DNA of 64,000 nucleotides from Phyto melanocephala. Lineage: Eukaryota > Arthropoda > Insecta > Diptera > Rhinophoridae. The notes beneath the pieces were generated by a model. The model was given only the letters and a program-made list of their open reading frames with translations, ran no database searches and was not told the DNA's origin. Below, piece by piece: positions 1-11,366 of the stretch; position 1 is the stretch's first letter, and every line of letters begins with the position of its first letter. The translations under genes were made by a program, and so were the position numbers. Where the stretch lies: NCBI GenBank assembly GCA_941918925.1, contig OW799234.1, forward strand, positions 74,172,543 through 74,236,542, given 5' to 3'.

Positions 1-371
1 GTTAATTTTCGGCAAAAACAATTTTTGTATAATAAATGTACTGACACTGTGTGATGTGGCAACCAAATTCAATTTTCATGTAAATATTGAAAAAAGTGGC
101 ATCCCAATTCAGTTTCTTCTGAACAAGAATTAAAATTAAACCAATTCAAGAAAAATCTTTCTGAACAAAATAATCTCTCTCTCTCTCAAAAGTAAAACAT
201 CAAACTCAATACAAAAAAAATTTGTTCTGAACTAAAATTTTATGGGTGAATCCAGCTTAACACTTTTTGCATTTGCAGCTCTATTGGCAGACAGAATTGA
301 ATTTGATTTAATTTTTGTCACTTTCATGCTACTTATACTTAATAAATAAATTAATCTTTTTGTCCAATCTA
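1..371. other. AT-rich flank, unassigned
   Basis: No gene seen. A short (CT)n run lies at about 173-187. The phrase around 58-75 (GTGGCAACCAAATTC) resembles one inside the inverted-repeat element near 40.5 kb, so this may be part of the same repeat family. Confidence 0.4.
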
Positions 372-1039
372 TCTATATATATAAAAATCAATGTGTGTTT
401 GTATGTTTGTTTGTGCTTTATAGACGGTTAAACGGATGGACCGATTTCCTTGAAATTTTCACAGAATCTTTCTGTATGTCTGATAGGAACTATGGCCTAT
501 ACTTTGGTTTGAAATTGTAAGTGGGCGGGGTGCCACGCCCTATTGAAGAATAAGTATTAAATATTATATATCACGACAATTCGTATATTTGGAAAACGAT
601 ATCGATTAGAGTTGTAAAATTTTGCAAGAGCAACTTTGACACCCAAATGAACATTTATGCAAGAAATGGGTGCATTATCAATAGTGGGCGTGGCACCTAC
701 CATATGAATTAAATACTATAATTCGTATATTTCGAAAACGATATCGATTAGAGTAGTAAAATTTTGCAAAAGCAACTTTGATATTCAAATAAACATTTAT
801 GGAAAATATGGGTGCACTAACAATAGTGGGCGTGGCACCTACCATATGAATTAAATACTAAAATTCGTATATCTGGAAAACGATAACGATTAGAGTAGTA
901 AAATTTTGCAAAAACAACTTTGATATTCAAATAAACATTTATGGAAAAAATGGGTGCATTAATAATAGTGGGCGTGGCACCTGCCATATGAATTAAATAC
1001 TAAAAATTGGGGTGGCGAAGTACACCGGGTATTAGCTAG
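372..1039 (+). mobile_element. Non-autonomous Helitron
   Basis: Starts TCTATATATATAAAAATC after an A and ends GGGTATTAGCTAG before a T, so it sits in an A|T target without duplication, the Helitron rule (5' TC, 3' CTRR). No Rep/helicase coding is present. The interior has three head-to-tail units of 142 bp beginning at 579, 721 and 863, each with GTGGGCGTGGCACC. Confidence 0.8.
579..1004 (+). repeat. Three 142-bp tandem units inside the Helitron
   Basis: Units begin with ATTCGTATAT at 579, 721 and 863, exactly 142 bp apart, and end near the GAATTAAATACTA phrase. Units 2 and 3 are more alike than unit 1. Confidence 0.8.
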
Positions 1040-1409
1040 TTATGTCATAAAATACCCCTATTTATATGTGTCTGTCGAGCCTGCTAGTAATTTATATTAT
1101 TTTAATCTCAACATTATCCCAGTAATCAATAGGTTTAGCAATGTACATAACGGTCATATTGAGTTTTTCATTAGCGCATGTAGTAAGCGAATGTCCAGCT
1201 CTGACAAGCGCAAGATTGAAGATTGATTAACCGCAAACAAGTTATTATTATTTTGTTTTAACGTTTATTTTGGCATGACAACCAAGCGTTTGCTTGAATT
1301 TAATTATTTACTATCGTATTCATAAAAGTTATTTTAGGTTTATTGAAGGCTTATTTTATTCTACCAAAATTTTTAACTATAAACATATTAAAAATTAACA
1401 AGAAAGCCA
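1040..1409. other. Unassigned AT-rich DNA
   Basis: No open frame, RNA gene or repeat could be supported here. Confidence 0.4.
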
Positions 1410-2852
1410 CTTACTGCCTCATACATCTAATTTTGTTGCTTTTTGAGCATTTAAATTTCATTGACTGTAGATTATGTTATTAGTGGGCGTTAAAGTAGGA
1501 GTGTGAAATTTATTTATGATAATGAACTCAACTTAGATGTTGTAATATAGAGTACTTAATCCATCTAAAATCTTTATCGATATAGAAATTATATTAATTT
1601 AATATATATTTTTATATGAATTCTTTTGCTTTAATGATATTTAATATTTTATTGATTAAAGATAATGTGAGAAGAAGTGTAGGTTAAAGTAGGCGTATAA
1701 TAATAATTTTTTTAACGAACTCAACTTAGGTATTTCATTATAGAGTTCTTTATTCTGTCAAAAACTTTGCCAGTAAATAAATTATAAGATTTTAATTCGT
1801 TATATGTAAAGTGGGCGTATTACCTTTATTATCTGATTCTGTTGCTTCTATGAGCTTTTAAATTTTATTATTAGTAAATTCTGTAAGAAATGAGCGTTAA
1901 AGTGGACGGGTCCAAAACGTATTGCATTATTGTTGTTGCAAAATCTTTGTCTATATAGAATTTATATGAATTTAAGAAAAATCGTTATTTTAAAGGTGGG
2001 CGTGTCACCTTTATTTCCAACTGTCATATTAACCTGAAAGCATTATTCGCAAAATTTCAGCATAGTTAATCAGTCGGTTGTATGAGCTTTTAAATTTCTT
2101 TATAACAAGAGAGAGAGAGAGGTATGCGTTTAAGCAGTCGTGCGGCTTTGGTATTAAAACACAGCGACCAATATTATTCAAAAATATTTCTCGATAATGA
2201 AATTAAATGAATCTAAGAAAAAGCATTATATATGAGGTGGGCATTTAAGTGGGCGTGTCACCTTTATTTTCCGTTATACTAATAATATTCATGAACAAGC
2301 AATATTTGCGAAATTTCAGCATCGTACATCTAATTTTGACGTTTGAAAACTAAAATAGACTAAAAAAGACACGGTGCGAGGTAAATATTCGTACTCTTTC
2401 GTAGTATACGAATTTGAGCAATTTTCTGGAAAATATATTTTTTATACAATAAATATACTTGTAAAATTTTACCATTCTTTGTCATTACGTTTAGACAGAA
2501 TAGAATTTTATTCCATGTCCGAAAGTCATTTTTTATGACCTACTCTCGCATCACAAGCTATAATTCTCTTCTTATTTTTAGCCCATTTTCAACACCAAAC
2601 ATTTCTGATGTACAAGAAATATTATAGCAAAATTTTATACCCCTAGTATTTTCTATTTCAGTTCTAGCGTGTTTTTAACAGACGGACGGACGGACGGACA
2701 GACGGACTTATGCACATAGCTAGATCGTTCAAAAATAAACATTGGGCTCAAAAAATATATACCTTATGAGGTGAAAAATTAATATTCCTATGTATTACAA
2801 ACGATATGACAATATGAATATACCCCGACACAACTTTTTGGTGGTGGGTATA
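1410..2852 (-). mobile_element. INE-like element, family A, 5'-hairpin side lost
   Basis: Ends in TTTTGGTGGTGGGTATAAA. Contains the INE-1-like block of GACGGACGGACGGACAGACG and ACATAGCTAGATCG (about 2681-2730), and upstream several diverged copies of the family A internal unit (GTGGGCGT..., CTTTATTC, ATGAGCTTTTAAATTTC). The other terminus with the ATTCGGC hairpin is absent. More diverged than the copies at 9.5, 21.7 and 34.2 kb. Confidence 0.75.
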
Positions 2853-3173
2853 AAGAATGTCATAAAACGATAATTATCTGTTATATTATCACAGTTAATA
2901 ATAAAGATAAATATAACAACATTATGAAACAATAAAATGTAATAAATATTAACAAATTGATGCTTAAATAAAATATTTAAATATTTAGGCGCAGTCTATT
3001 GAAAACTGAATATTTTAATATTATTTATTGGTTTTTTGAACTAAAAAAAGATGATAAAGTGTTTGCCTTGTAAAAGCCAGCTGCCCTTTTTAACATTTGA
3101 TTCAATATTCTAAAGTCAAATTATGTTTGTATTAACTTTTTATATATTTCTATTATATTCGGTATATTTGGTA

Positions 3174-3400
3174 CTAGCCTGCAACCGCGGCTTCGTTTGC
3201 GTAGTTATCGACACAAAAGTTAGCCTCTTAATGTAATTATTCAGGTTGTTATACAATTGTGGGGCAAATTTCATTTAAATCCATTCAGTAATTTTCGCGT
3301 GATTCAGTTGAAGTATAAAAATATTCAAACACATAAACATCCAATACAAACATTATTATATTTTTAGAATTCCGTTCAGCCGTTTTTGCGTGACTTACGT
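3174..3400 (-). mobile_element. Helitron 3'-end fragment
   Basis: Reading the minus strand, it ends CCGCGGTTGCAGGCTAG|T, the CTAG|T terminus with the GAAGCCGCGG stem common in insect Helitron-like elements. It also has the typical TTCATTTAAATCCATTCAGTAAT phrase, here at 3269-3291. The 5' end is not identifiable. Confidence 0.5.
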
Positions 3401-3695
3401 TCATCCAGATTGTATTGGTGCGAAAATACGAGATGGTCTAGGTTTTTTCATCATATCTCAGTTAATTATAGAGGGATTTTCAATACAAATCTGCTCCCGA
3501 ATATTTCTGATATTTTGGTAGTTTGCACGGGTCTTGAAAATGTCTGGGGTCTTCAAAAAGTTGATTGAAGGACAGTTGGACAAACGGACATACTGACAGA
3601 CGGAGAGTGCTTCATAAGCTTTCAGAAAATATATACTTTATAGGGTCGGAAATGAAAGTTGTAGAAATTTTACACGGAATGACAAAACTATATAT

Positions 3696-4286
3696 CTGTG
3701 GCTTGGAGCTAAAAGGGCCAATGACACTTGTTTGCTCTTTTGAGTTAATCATTGCATTACACAGTACAACATTTTTCAGTTAATTGATTGCCAACTCAAT
3801 TCTGTGAACTGTATGTGAAATTAGACCCAAAAAGAAGAATTTCTGCATCATTCGTTTTGTCTTCTTACCTGCGATTTGAAGTTAGTATCGATTTGAAGTT
3901 AGTACTATCGTATAGGGGAATTTATCACGTTTTAGGCCCTGTTGTTTGACATAGCTCGACAACCACTAGCCCAATTTAGTTGAAATAAATTTTAAAAAAT
4001 TAAGAATTACAATTCCCTTAATCTGTTCATATATTGTTTTCCTATACAAGTAACACTTTCGAAGTTAAAAATGAATGTATGAAGGGAAAAAATTATTTTT
4101 TGCCTAAAAATTTAAATTTTTTTTTTTTTAAATACATAAAAAATCCAAAATGGAAAAAAGTTTCAAGTCTAGTTATTTTTTCGCAAAGTCACATAACCTA
4201 TGAGCAAAATGAGACAAAGATCATAAAAATCGATGCACGCGTTTTGCTTTTATTCGCAATTGAGTAAATGTATGAATTTCAAAAAT
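3696..4286. repeat. Left inverted arm of the 3.7-kb transposon
   Basis: Terminal 28 bp plus an inner arm from 3790 match the right arm in reverse complement. Between them (3724-3789) the two arms differ, suggesting replacement in one arm. Confidence 0.85.
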
Positions 4287-4437
4287 CAGTTATAGCCACC
4301 ACCCTTAAAATAAAAATATAAATTAAAAAATTATCATGCAAAAAAAAACTTTATTTATAAAAACTTAATGAAAATAAAATAATATGCAATTAATACGCAA
4401 TTATAATATGCATAAAAACAAAATTTAGAACATTTTT

Positions 4438-6376
4438 TCAATTATTGGCAATATCCATCCTTGTAGAAGTTGACACTTGTGGTTCTGATGATCTTGTTTT
4501 CTTCGTAGGTTGTTCATATTCATGGTCTGAGTCTGTATCGTCATCCGAGATACACATACTATTCAAGGGCGTGTTTCTTTCACTGTGTCCACCAATTTCA
4601 ATGTCTTCATCTTCGGTGCTTTCTTCAAACTGCATAATTGTGGAACTTCACCAACAAACCTCCGCAAGCAATGCATCCATTTTTTTGCTTTTGAACCGCT
4701 TTTCAAATGGCATGGTCACCTGGTGGAACCTCTCTCCTTGTTCGTCTGATTCCTGAGGTGATTGTGCCAAAAAAGTATCGAGGTGGTGGTGCAAGAAATG
4801 CAAGTTCAGCGTCATGGATGCACCGATTTTTTCGAAATAAAACAGCAACCTGTCCACTCGTTGCTGTATCTCTTCTCGCTGGACACGGTTCTTTCCTAGA
4901 ACGCCTTCTATTACTTCTTTCAATGCGTTCCATGCATGTTGGTGGTCGTGATGCTCTGAAAGCAAATGTGTGAAAGAATCACTTTTGATCAATTTCCGAA
5001 TATCAGGTCCATTAAGAATACCTGTTTTAAATACATAAGAAAAACGAAAAAATTATTGGTAATGCGAATGTATAGAAATTAACAAATTTAGATATGACAA
5101 TATTGAAATACAGAGTACGATACGTACCGTTTTTAATTTTCTCATCACTGAGTTTCGGAAAGATGGATTTCAAACAGTCAAAGGCGCCGTTAACTTTTTT
5201 GACCACCACTTCAACGAATTTCCCAGCTATTCCCAGTTTCGTGTGGAGCGGTGGCAACAAAATATCATCCAGGTCCTTTATCATAGGTTCATTGCGTAAT
5301 TTTAATTGTTTGTTGAGCTCGGGAGTTCTTCCTTTCCAATCTTTACATTGATATTGATTTCCTTTGTATCGTGAATCCCAATTACAAAGGAAGCAGAAGT
5401 ATTTTGGATATCCGCCCTTTTTGTTCAGATCGCAACAAATGTTCCATTTGTGTTCATCGTATTTGATTTTCTTCAAAATTTCGCCCAATGCTTCATACGT
5501 TTCCTTCATAGTTGTGCTGAATCCCAATGGAATGCATGGTTTTTTATTGTTTTTGTGCAGCAGCACAGCCTTCAAACTAGTAACTGAACCATCGATGAAT
5601 AAACGCCAGTCGCCAGCGATATAATCCATTCCCAATTTTTTCACTAAACCTGGGATATCATGGCCGTACGTGAACGTATTTGCTTCGTCAACGGAATAAA
5701 ATTTCTGAAAATCAGCTTGGCGTTGTCGGTATGATGTTGCGCTGACATTTTGCTGTGTGAGTTTTCTTCTCTTTAAAAATGATGTCAGCCATTCGGAGTC
5801 GTGTTGTGATAGTCCCAGCTTGGCCACAATGTAATCCATTTCGATTTGTGGTAGCGGTTCTGGTGCACTATTTTCAATATCGGGTATCCAATCAGCATCA
5901 TCCAAATCGGTCGGATTGGTGAAAACGGTTCCGGCTAGCAGGGACACAGTATCCGCACTCGGAGGTTTAGGTGCATCGGTATCAGCAGGGCGTTGCACTG
6001 GAAGTGTGGCAGTAAATGCAGCAGTGTATACTTTTGTTTTCAATTGTTGTCTGTTTAATCCAGGACGAAAATTTATGCATGCATAGCACCTGGATTCATC
6101 ATGTCCAGTTGTGTCTTCCACCCAAATTACTGGCTTCATATAAGATAACTTTCTACTTTTTCCGTGAATCCATTTTAGAAGGGTAGTATAACAACTGTTG
6201 CACACTGTGTTCGGCGTAAAATTTGCACCACTTAAATCTGTTTCATCGAAATAATTACAATACGCGGTTTTGAATTGCTCAGTAAACAAATTTTTTCGAT
6301 CTTTTTTTCTGTATTTTTCGGACGATATGACCACAAACGTAACAATATTCATCCAAATATGGGCACTTGTTGTTTT
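4438..6376 (-). pseudogene. Transposase-like gene of unnamed arthropod family, damaged
   Basis: Two exons joined across a 106-bp GT-AG intron (5022-5127; AACG|GTACGT ... AAACAG|GTATTC) to give NGILNGPDIRKLI. The start may be the ATG at 6374-6376, which reads MENNKCPYLDEYCYVCGH, a Cys-pair zinc module. The next part is in another frame, entered near the A-rich run at about 6298-6315, so there is a one-base frameshift. After it come more Cys pairs (CNSCY, CYAC), a linker, then DWRLFIDGS, ICCDL, GGYPKYFCFLCNWDSR, LLPPLHTKLG and, in exon 2, DEQGERFHQ. From memory, this order recurs in hypothetical proteins of many arthropods and Hydra. D in LFID, D in CCDL and E in EQGE could be a DDE triad (inference). 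An in-frame TGA at 4648-4650 is followed by an open 65-codon acidic tail. A few residues seem missing before GGY. Confidence 0.7.
5022..5127 (-). other. Intron of the transposase-like gene
   Basis: 106 bp, starts GTACGTATCG and ends TTAAAACAG on the minus strand. Splicing keeps the frame and restores a conserved K-x-GI-x-x-GP-x-IRKLI stretch, which supports the junction. Confidence 0.8.
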
Positions 6377-6753
6377 CCATATTGATATATTTTATGTTTT
6401 GTTGTTATTCACTTTTAAAAAACTGGAGAAAAATCACTTTTGCTGTTCGCGTTCGTCGGCACTGGCTGAATGCCAAAAATCGATCAATGCACACCTATAA
6501 ATACTACGTATTTTTGAATATTTTACCACCCTTAAATGTGGGTGCAATTTCTGTAAAAAAATCATATAGGTAGCCACCGGAAAAACCAAAATAATAAAAA
6601 GGTCCACTTTCCGTTTAATTGTCCACGTACATTTATTACCGCAATCATAAAAAATCAAATAACCTTTTGTTTATTCCTTTTTTTTTTAATTCTCAGAATC
6701 ATGAAAAAGGTGTCAATGTTTTCTCCAAATAATGTTGTGCATATCTCGAGCAA

Positions 6754-7410
6754 ATTTTTGAAATTCATACATTTACTCAATTGCGAATAAAAGCGAAACG
6801 CGTGCATCGATTTTTATGATCTTTGTCTCATTTTGCTCATAGGTTATGTGACTTTGCGAAAAAATAACTAGACTTGAAACTTTTTTCCATTTTGGATTTT
6901 TTATGTATTTTTAAAAAAAAAAAATTTAAATTTTTAGGCAAAAAATAATTTTTTCCCTTCATACATTCATTTTTAACTTCGAAAGTGTTACTTGTATAGG
7001 AAAACAATATATGAACAGATTAAGGGAATTGTAATTCTTAATTTTTTAAAATTTATTTCAACTAAATTGGGCTAGTGGTTGTCGAGCTATGTCAAACAAC
7101 AGGGCCTAAAACGTGATAAATTCCCCTATACGATAGTACTAACTTCAAATCGATACTAACTTCAAATCGCAGGTAAGAAGACAAAACGAATGATGCAGAA
7201 ATTCTTCTATTTGGGTCTAATTTCACATACAGTTAACAGAATTGAGTTGGCAAATCATGTGTTGTACTGTGTTAGATTTGTTTTCTTGTTCTCTTTCATT
7301 ATGGTAAAACAGCTAAAGTCATAATTAATCCAGAACAGCTTCATAAATAAAGTTCCAATTTTCTCAAAAGTTAATATTTTGACATTGGCCCTTTTAGCTC
7401 CAAGCCACAG
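6754..7410. repeat. Right inverted arm of the 3.7-kb transposon
   Basis: Mirror of the left arm. It is longer because 7253-7382 is not matched on the left. Confidence 0.85.
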
Positions 7411-7786
7411 ATATACCCTTACACTCTCTGTGAAGGGTATAAATACAATCAATACAATATAAATTGTTTTCACAAGTAAATAAACCAAAACTGTTTTTCA
7501 ATAGACGATAAAAAATTACAATGAGGGGCTGTAAATTGAACAAATGTTTCAAATTCCAAATAAAGACAGTAGGTTGTTCTTGATTTTGTTAGATGTAAAA
7601 TATTATGTAAATACAAATATGCAAAAATAATAACAAAAATTTGTATTTATGAATAATTTAATTTGAAAAAAATAAAAAAACATAAAATATAAAAAACTTA
7701 TCCTCCACAGTGTACAGATTATTTGTTTATGTTTTGATCAATTATAAGAAAACGTGTTGTATAGTTTAGCATATAATTAGATTCAG

Positions 7787-7860
7787 CGATGTCAACTATT
7801 TTTAACCAAAAGGCGCTAGGCATTAAATCGTAACGCGCTAGAAAGCGCTACAATTGTATA
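7787..7860 (+). repeat. hAT-like terminus / MITE fragment
   Basis: CAGCGATGTCAACTATTTTT followed by GCGCTAGGCATT and GCGCTAGAAAGCGCTAC resembles 43498-43560 (CAGTGATGTCTACTTTTAAA, GTCGCTAGACATCATTTAAA). The CAGYGATGTC start looks like a hAT terminal repeat. The other end was not found. Confidence 0.4.
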
Positions 7861-8304
7861 CTGCTTTAATTTTCGTAAACATTTTTTAAACCTATAATAT
7901 TTATTTTTAATCATCTCAGAAATAATTTTTTTGTTAATGTTTTTAGTAGCTACCAAAACAAGAATAAAATAACAAATGTCTTTAGCTTACTTATAATATG
8001 TAAGTTAAAGAAAGGGTGTCCATGTGGAGAAATCATTTTGATTTAAATAAAAAAAAGAGTTTTTTTTTTGTGATATTAAAAATATTTTTTTTTTCAGTTT
8101 CTGACAAATAGGTTCCGGTTAAAAATAAAAGTTTATGTCGATAAAGTAAACTACTCCTACAGTTGGCTCTTCAGGCTCTTAATTGTCTATAAAAATTCTT
8201 AATCACTTTTCAATTAACTGTTGTCAATAGTTGATATCTGCTCAATAATGTCGTTTTTACGCTTTCTAACTATTGTGGGATTATTGCTGTACATTTTCGA
8301 TTTA

Positions 8305-9089
8305 AACAAGTAAGAGTGCTATATTCGGCCGCGCCGAATCTTATATACCCTTCACAACTTATAGTCATGCAATAACAATTGTTTATATCACCACGTACAT
8401 ACATACATACAAAAAAAATACATAGATATATAAAAACATCCCATTGTAAAATTTTAAATTGAGTTTACGTATGTATGTAAAAAAATAAAAAAATAATAAA
8501 AAAAAAATAAAAAAAAGGTTTTTAAAAAAAATAAATATATAAATAATATACATAAAATAAAAAAAAATTTAAAAAAAATATAATAAAAATATAAACAATA
8601 TATATAAAATAAAAAAATAAAAATTGAAAAAATAATGAATATATGTATAAAAAAATAAGAAAAAAAAATTAAGTAACCATAAAACAAAATAAAAAAAAAA
8701 AATAAAAAAAATAATATATAAAATAAAAAATAAAAAATTTTTTTTTTTGGCTCAGCTGGGATTTGATGCCACGTTTGCTCTAACCAGTATACCACGTTTG
8801 TATGGATGTATGTTGTTGTGGTTTATGTACCGATGTTTCTGATTTTCAATACCGATCTACTCCCGAATATTTGTGATATTTTAATAACTTACCCGGGTCC
8901 AAGCGATGTCGAGGGCTTCAAAAAGTTGATTTCAACATACACACGGACAGACTGACAGAACTTAATCGACTCCTCTATTCATAAGAAAATATATAGACTT
9001 TATAGGGTCGGAAATGAAAATTGTAGAAATTTCACACGGAATGACAAGCTTATACATATATACCCTTTTTCACTGTGTGAAGGGTATAA
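8305..9089 (-). mobile_element. INE-like element, family B, complete
   Basis: Begins AACAAGTAAGAGTGCTATAT with the hairpin ATTCGGC-CGC-GCCGAAT and ACCCTTCACA, and ends TGTGAAGGGTATA, which pairs with the start as a subterminal inverted repeat. The interior is a long A-rich stretch (8470-8745) and the block with CACACGGACAGACTGACAG and ACTTTATAGGGTCGG. It carries no protein-coding capacity. The structure matches Helentron-associated INE elements. Confidence 0.8.
8470..8750. repeat. A/T-rich low-complexity tract in family B element
   Basis: Runs of AAAATAAAA and ATAATATATA; the matching place in the copy at 37 kb is T-rich (37135-37330). Any open frame here is compositional. Confidence 0.8.
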
Positions 9090-9262
9090 AACCACACAAA
9101 AAAAGCTAATAGTGTCAAATGGCACGATCTTGGAGGACAATTCGCTTGTTCTTTATCAGATATAAAGCGATTTTCGATATTTTCTTTGAAGAGATCCATT
9201 GTTTGTCTTGATGTTTGACAAGTGGCGCCATTCTGTTGAAACCACATATTCTCTACGTCTAA
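9090..9262 (-). pseudogene. mariner transposase C-terminal fragment
   Basis: On the minus strand it reads ENMWFQQNGATCQTSRQTMD, then PPRSCHLT, then FFVW. This is the block around the second and third catalytic acids of fly mariner transposases (WFQQDGATCHT ... WPPRSCDLTPLDYFLW). Both catalytic positions are altered: N replaces D in QQ-N-GA and the SC-D-L Asp is H. It abuts the right end of the family B element, which probably inserted in the mariner copy. Confidence 0.75.
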
Positions 9263-9779
9263 ATCATAATTTTTTTTTCTACAAAAAGGTTTGGATCATC
9301 TCCCTGTAGCGATTTAAATTGAGAATTAATACTTCAAATTTTGACACCCTTTATAAAGATTAATATTTTAAATCTATATAGTTTTATAATTTTTTCTTAA
9401 AAGCCTAAAATTTTTAATCAAATAAATATTCGTGAATTATTTATTTGAAAAATGTACTTTTTGTAATATTGTTGGGTCCACGTAGATCTTTCATACATCA
9501 TTTATTAATTGATATATGTAAACTTATATATGTATACTAAACAAGTAAGAGCACTATATTCGGCTGTGCCGAATCTTTTATACCCACCACCAATTTTGTG
9601 TACATTTAAAGCACAATATTTATTATTTTGTTAATCGCTATGGAATAATCTCTTTATAATAAAATATGTATCACTTTCCTTGTAGAGGGTGTAAATTTTA
9701 AGGGCACATGTTGAAGGTGAACCACACAAACAACAAGTTTTTTTGCATTTCATTTGAAATTTCTCAATCTCAGATTAAC

Positions 9780-10190
9780 TCAATTTGAACAGTGAAAACA
9801 TACGCAAATGAGCAACGCGTTAAAGTTATTCAAGTTTCTTATTAAAATGGGCGTTCAATTCAAAATGCATTTTGTGCACTTCGTGATTATTTTGGTCAAC
9901 ATAATCGTTCAAATTCGTCCACAATCGGGAGAATTGTAAAAAATATTTAAATTTCTGCAAAACAGGTCTGTATAAAATGTAAGAACACCTGTGAATGCCT
10001 TCTTAGTTCGTTGAATGGGAACCATTGCTGTTTTTCGCGATAGTCTGGAAAAAGAGCAGTCAACCTCGATTCATTATCGTGCCCAACAATTGAGCATCAA
10101 CATTGTCATTGAAAATTTGGACCATCAGATAGAGGAGTGGTGCGGAGGATGGGGGGGCCATTTGGCCGATATTAAGTTTCTGCTAATAAA
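9780..10190 (+). pseudogene. Deleted mariner captured inside family A element
   Basis: Plus-strand frames give EQRVKVIQ, NGRSIQNAFCALRDYFGQHN, NSSTIGRIVKN, and then HYRAQQLSI, the N-terminal helix-turn-helix part of a mariner transposase with stops and frameshifts. Close by is GGHLADI, like the mariner C-terminus, so the donor was an internally deleted mariner. The same segment sits at the same place in the copies at 21.7 and 34.2 kb. Confidence 0.7.
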
Positions 10191-10214
10191 TACAACTTAT
10201 ATATTTCAATATAG

Positions 10215-11366
10215 TCCTTTATTTTCCAAAAAACTTTGTCAATAGAGAAATTACATGAATTTAAGATAAACCGTTATATGGGAGGTAGGCGTTAAAGTAG
10301 GCGTGTCACCTAAACTTTTTGGCACAACAATTACATTGATTATAAGGATGTATGTAGCAAATTTCATCATCATACCTCTAATTTTGTCGGTTTTATGAGC
10401 TTTTAAATTTCATTAACGGTAGATAACGTGAAAAGTGGGCGTTATAGTAGGCGTGTCGAAGTTGTTTTTGCTAATGAATACAACTTAGATGTTTCAATAT
10501 AGTCCTTTATTATTCCAAAATCTTTATTAATGGAGAAATTATATGAATTTTAGGTAAAACGTTATATGGGAGGTGGTCGTAAAAGTGGGCGTGGCACCTT
10601 AATTTTCTGGAACAGTAATTACATTGACTAGAAGGAGAAACGTAGCAAATTTTATCATCATACCTCCAATTTTGTCGGTTTTATGAGCTTTTAAATTTCA
10701 TTAACGGTAGATAACGTGAAAAGTGGGCGTTATAGTAGGCGTGTCAAAGTTGTTTTTGCTAATGAGTACAATTTAGATGTTTCAATATAGTCCTTTATTA
10801 TTCTAAAATCTTTATTAATAGAGAAATTATATGAATTTTAGGTAAAACGTTATATGGGAGGTGGTCGTAAAAGATGGCGTGGCACCTTAATTTTCTGGCA
10901 CAGTAATGATATTGCCCAGGGGGACATACGTAGCATATTTTATCATCATACCTCTACTTTTGGCGGTTTTATGAGCTTTTAAATTTCATTAATGGTAGAT
11001 AACGTGAAAAGTGGGCGTTATAGTAGGCGTGTCAAAGTTGGTTTTGCTAATGATTACAACCTAGATGTTTCAATATAGTCCTTTATTATTCCAAAATCTA
11101 TATTAATAGAAAAATTATATGAATTTTAGATAAAACGTTATATGGGAGGTGGGCGTGGCACATTGATTTTCCGTTACAAAAAAGTGTCTCACCAAAAAGC
11201 AAAGTGTGCAGAGTCGTACATCAAATTTTGTTGCTTTTATGACGTTTTTGTTTTTAAATATACCGAAAAATACACTGTGCGGTAGAAATTTTCGTATATT
11301 TTGATCGATGACTCCTCTCCTAATGCATAGATTTAGACAATTTTCGGGGAAAAATATTGTTTTTAC
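10215..11366. repeat. Four 288-bp tandem units of family A
   Basis: The word TCCTTTATT or a close variant occurs at 10215, 10503, 10791 and 11079, exactly 288 bp apart each time. Each unit holds AACGTTATATGGGAGGTGG, GTGGGCGTGGCACC, ATGAGCTTTTAAATTTCATT and GTAGGCGTGTC. The last unit runs into the INE-1-like block. Confidence 0.85.

Larger units (their letters stand above)
3696..7410 (-). mobile_element. 3.7-kb DNA transposon with long inverted arms and 4-bp target duplication
   Basis: Both ends start CTGTGGCTTGGAGCTAAAAG and match perfectly for 28 bp. Inner arms of about 495 bp follow (3790-4286 and 6754-7252) and are near-identical in inverted orientation. Flanks carry a direct ATAT (3692-3695 and 7411-7414). 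Removing the element and one ATAT gives exactly the sequence of uninterrupted family B copies, so the target duplication is 4 bp. The interior encodes a two-exon transposase-like gene on the minus strand. Superfamilies with 4-bp duplications include Sola, but I cannot assign it. Confidence 0.85.
3415..7443 (-). mobile_element. INE-like element, family B, split by a transposon
   Basis: Left part (about 3415-3695) has CATATCTCAGTTA, the GGACAGTTGGACAAACGGAC tract and ACTTTATAGGGTCGGAAATG. The right part (7411-7443) is ATATACCCTTACACTCTCTGTGAAGGGTATA. The two halves join through a duplicated ATAT into the CTATATATACCC seen in other family B copies, so the element was whole before the insertion at 3696-7410. 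Confidence 0.8.

Noticed and set aside
3724..3789. Coding segment at the left arm
   Set aside because: The open frames here are inside the transposon's non-coding inverted arm.
4445..5624. Plus-strand open frames opposite the transposase
   Set aside because: They are antisense shadows of the spliced minus-strand transposase gene.
8454..8795. 113-codon frame on the minus strand rich in F, Y and I
   Set aside because: It is the translation of an A-rich low-complexity tract inside a family B element.
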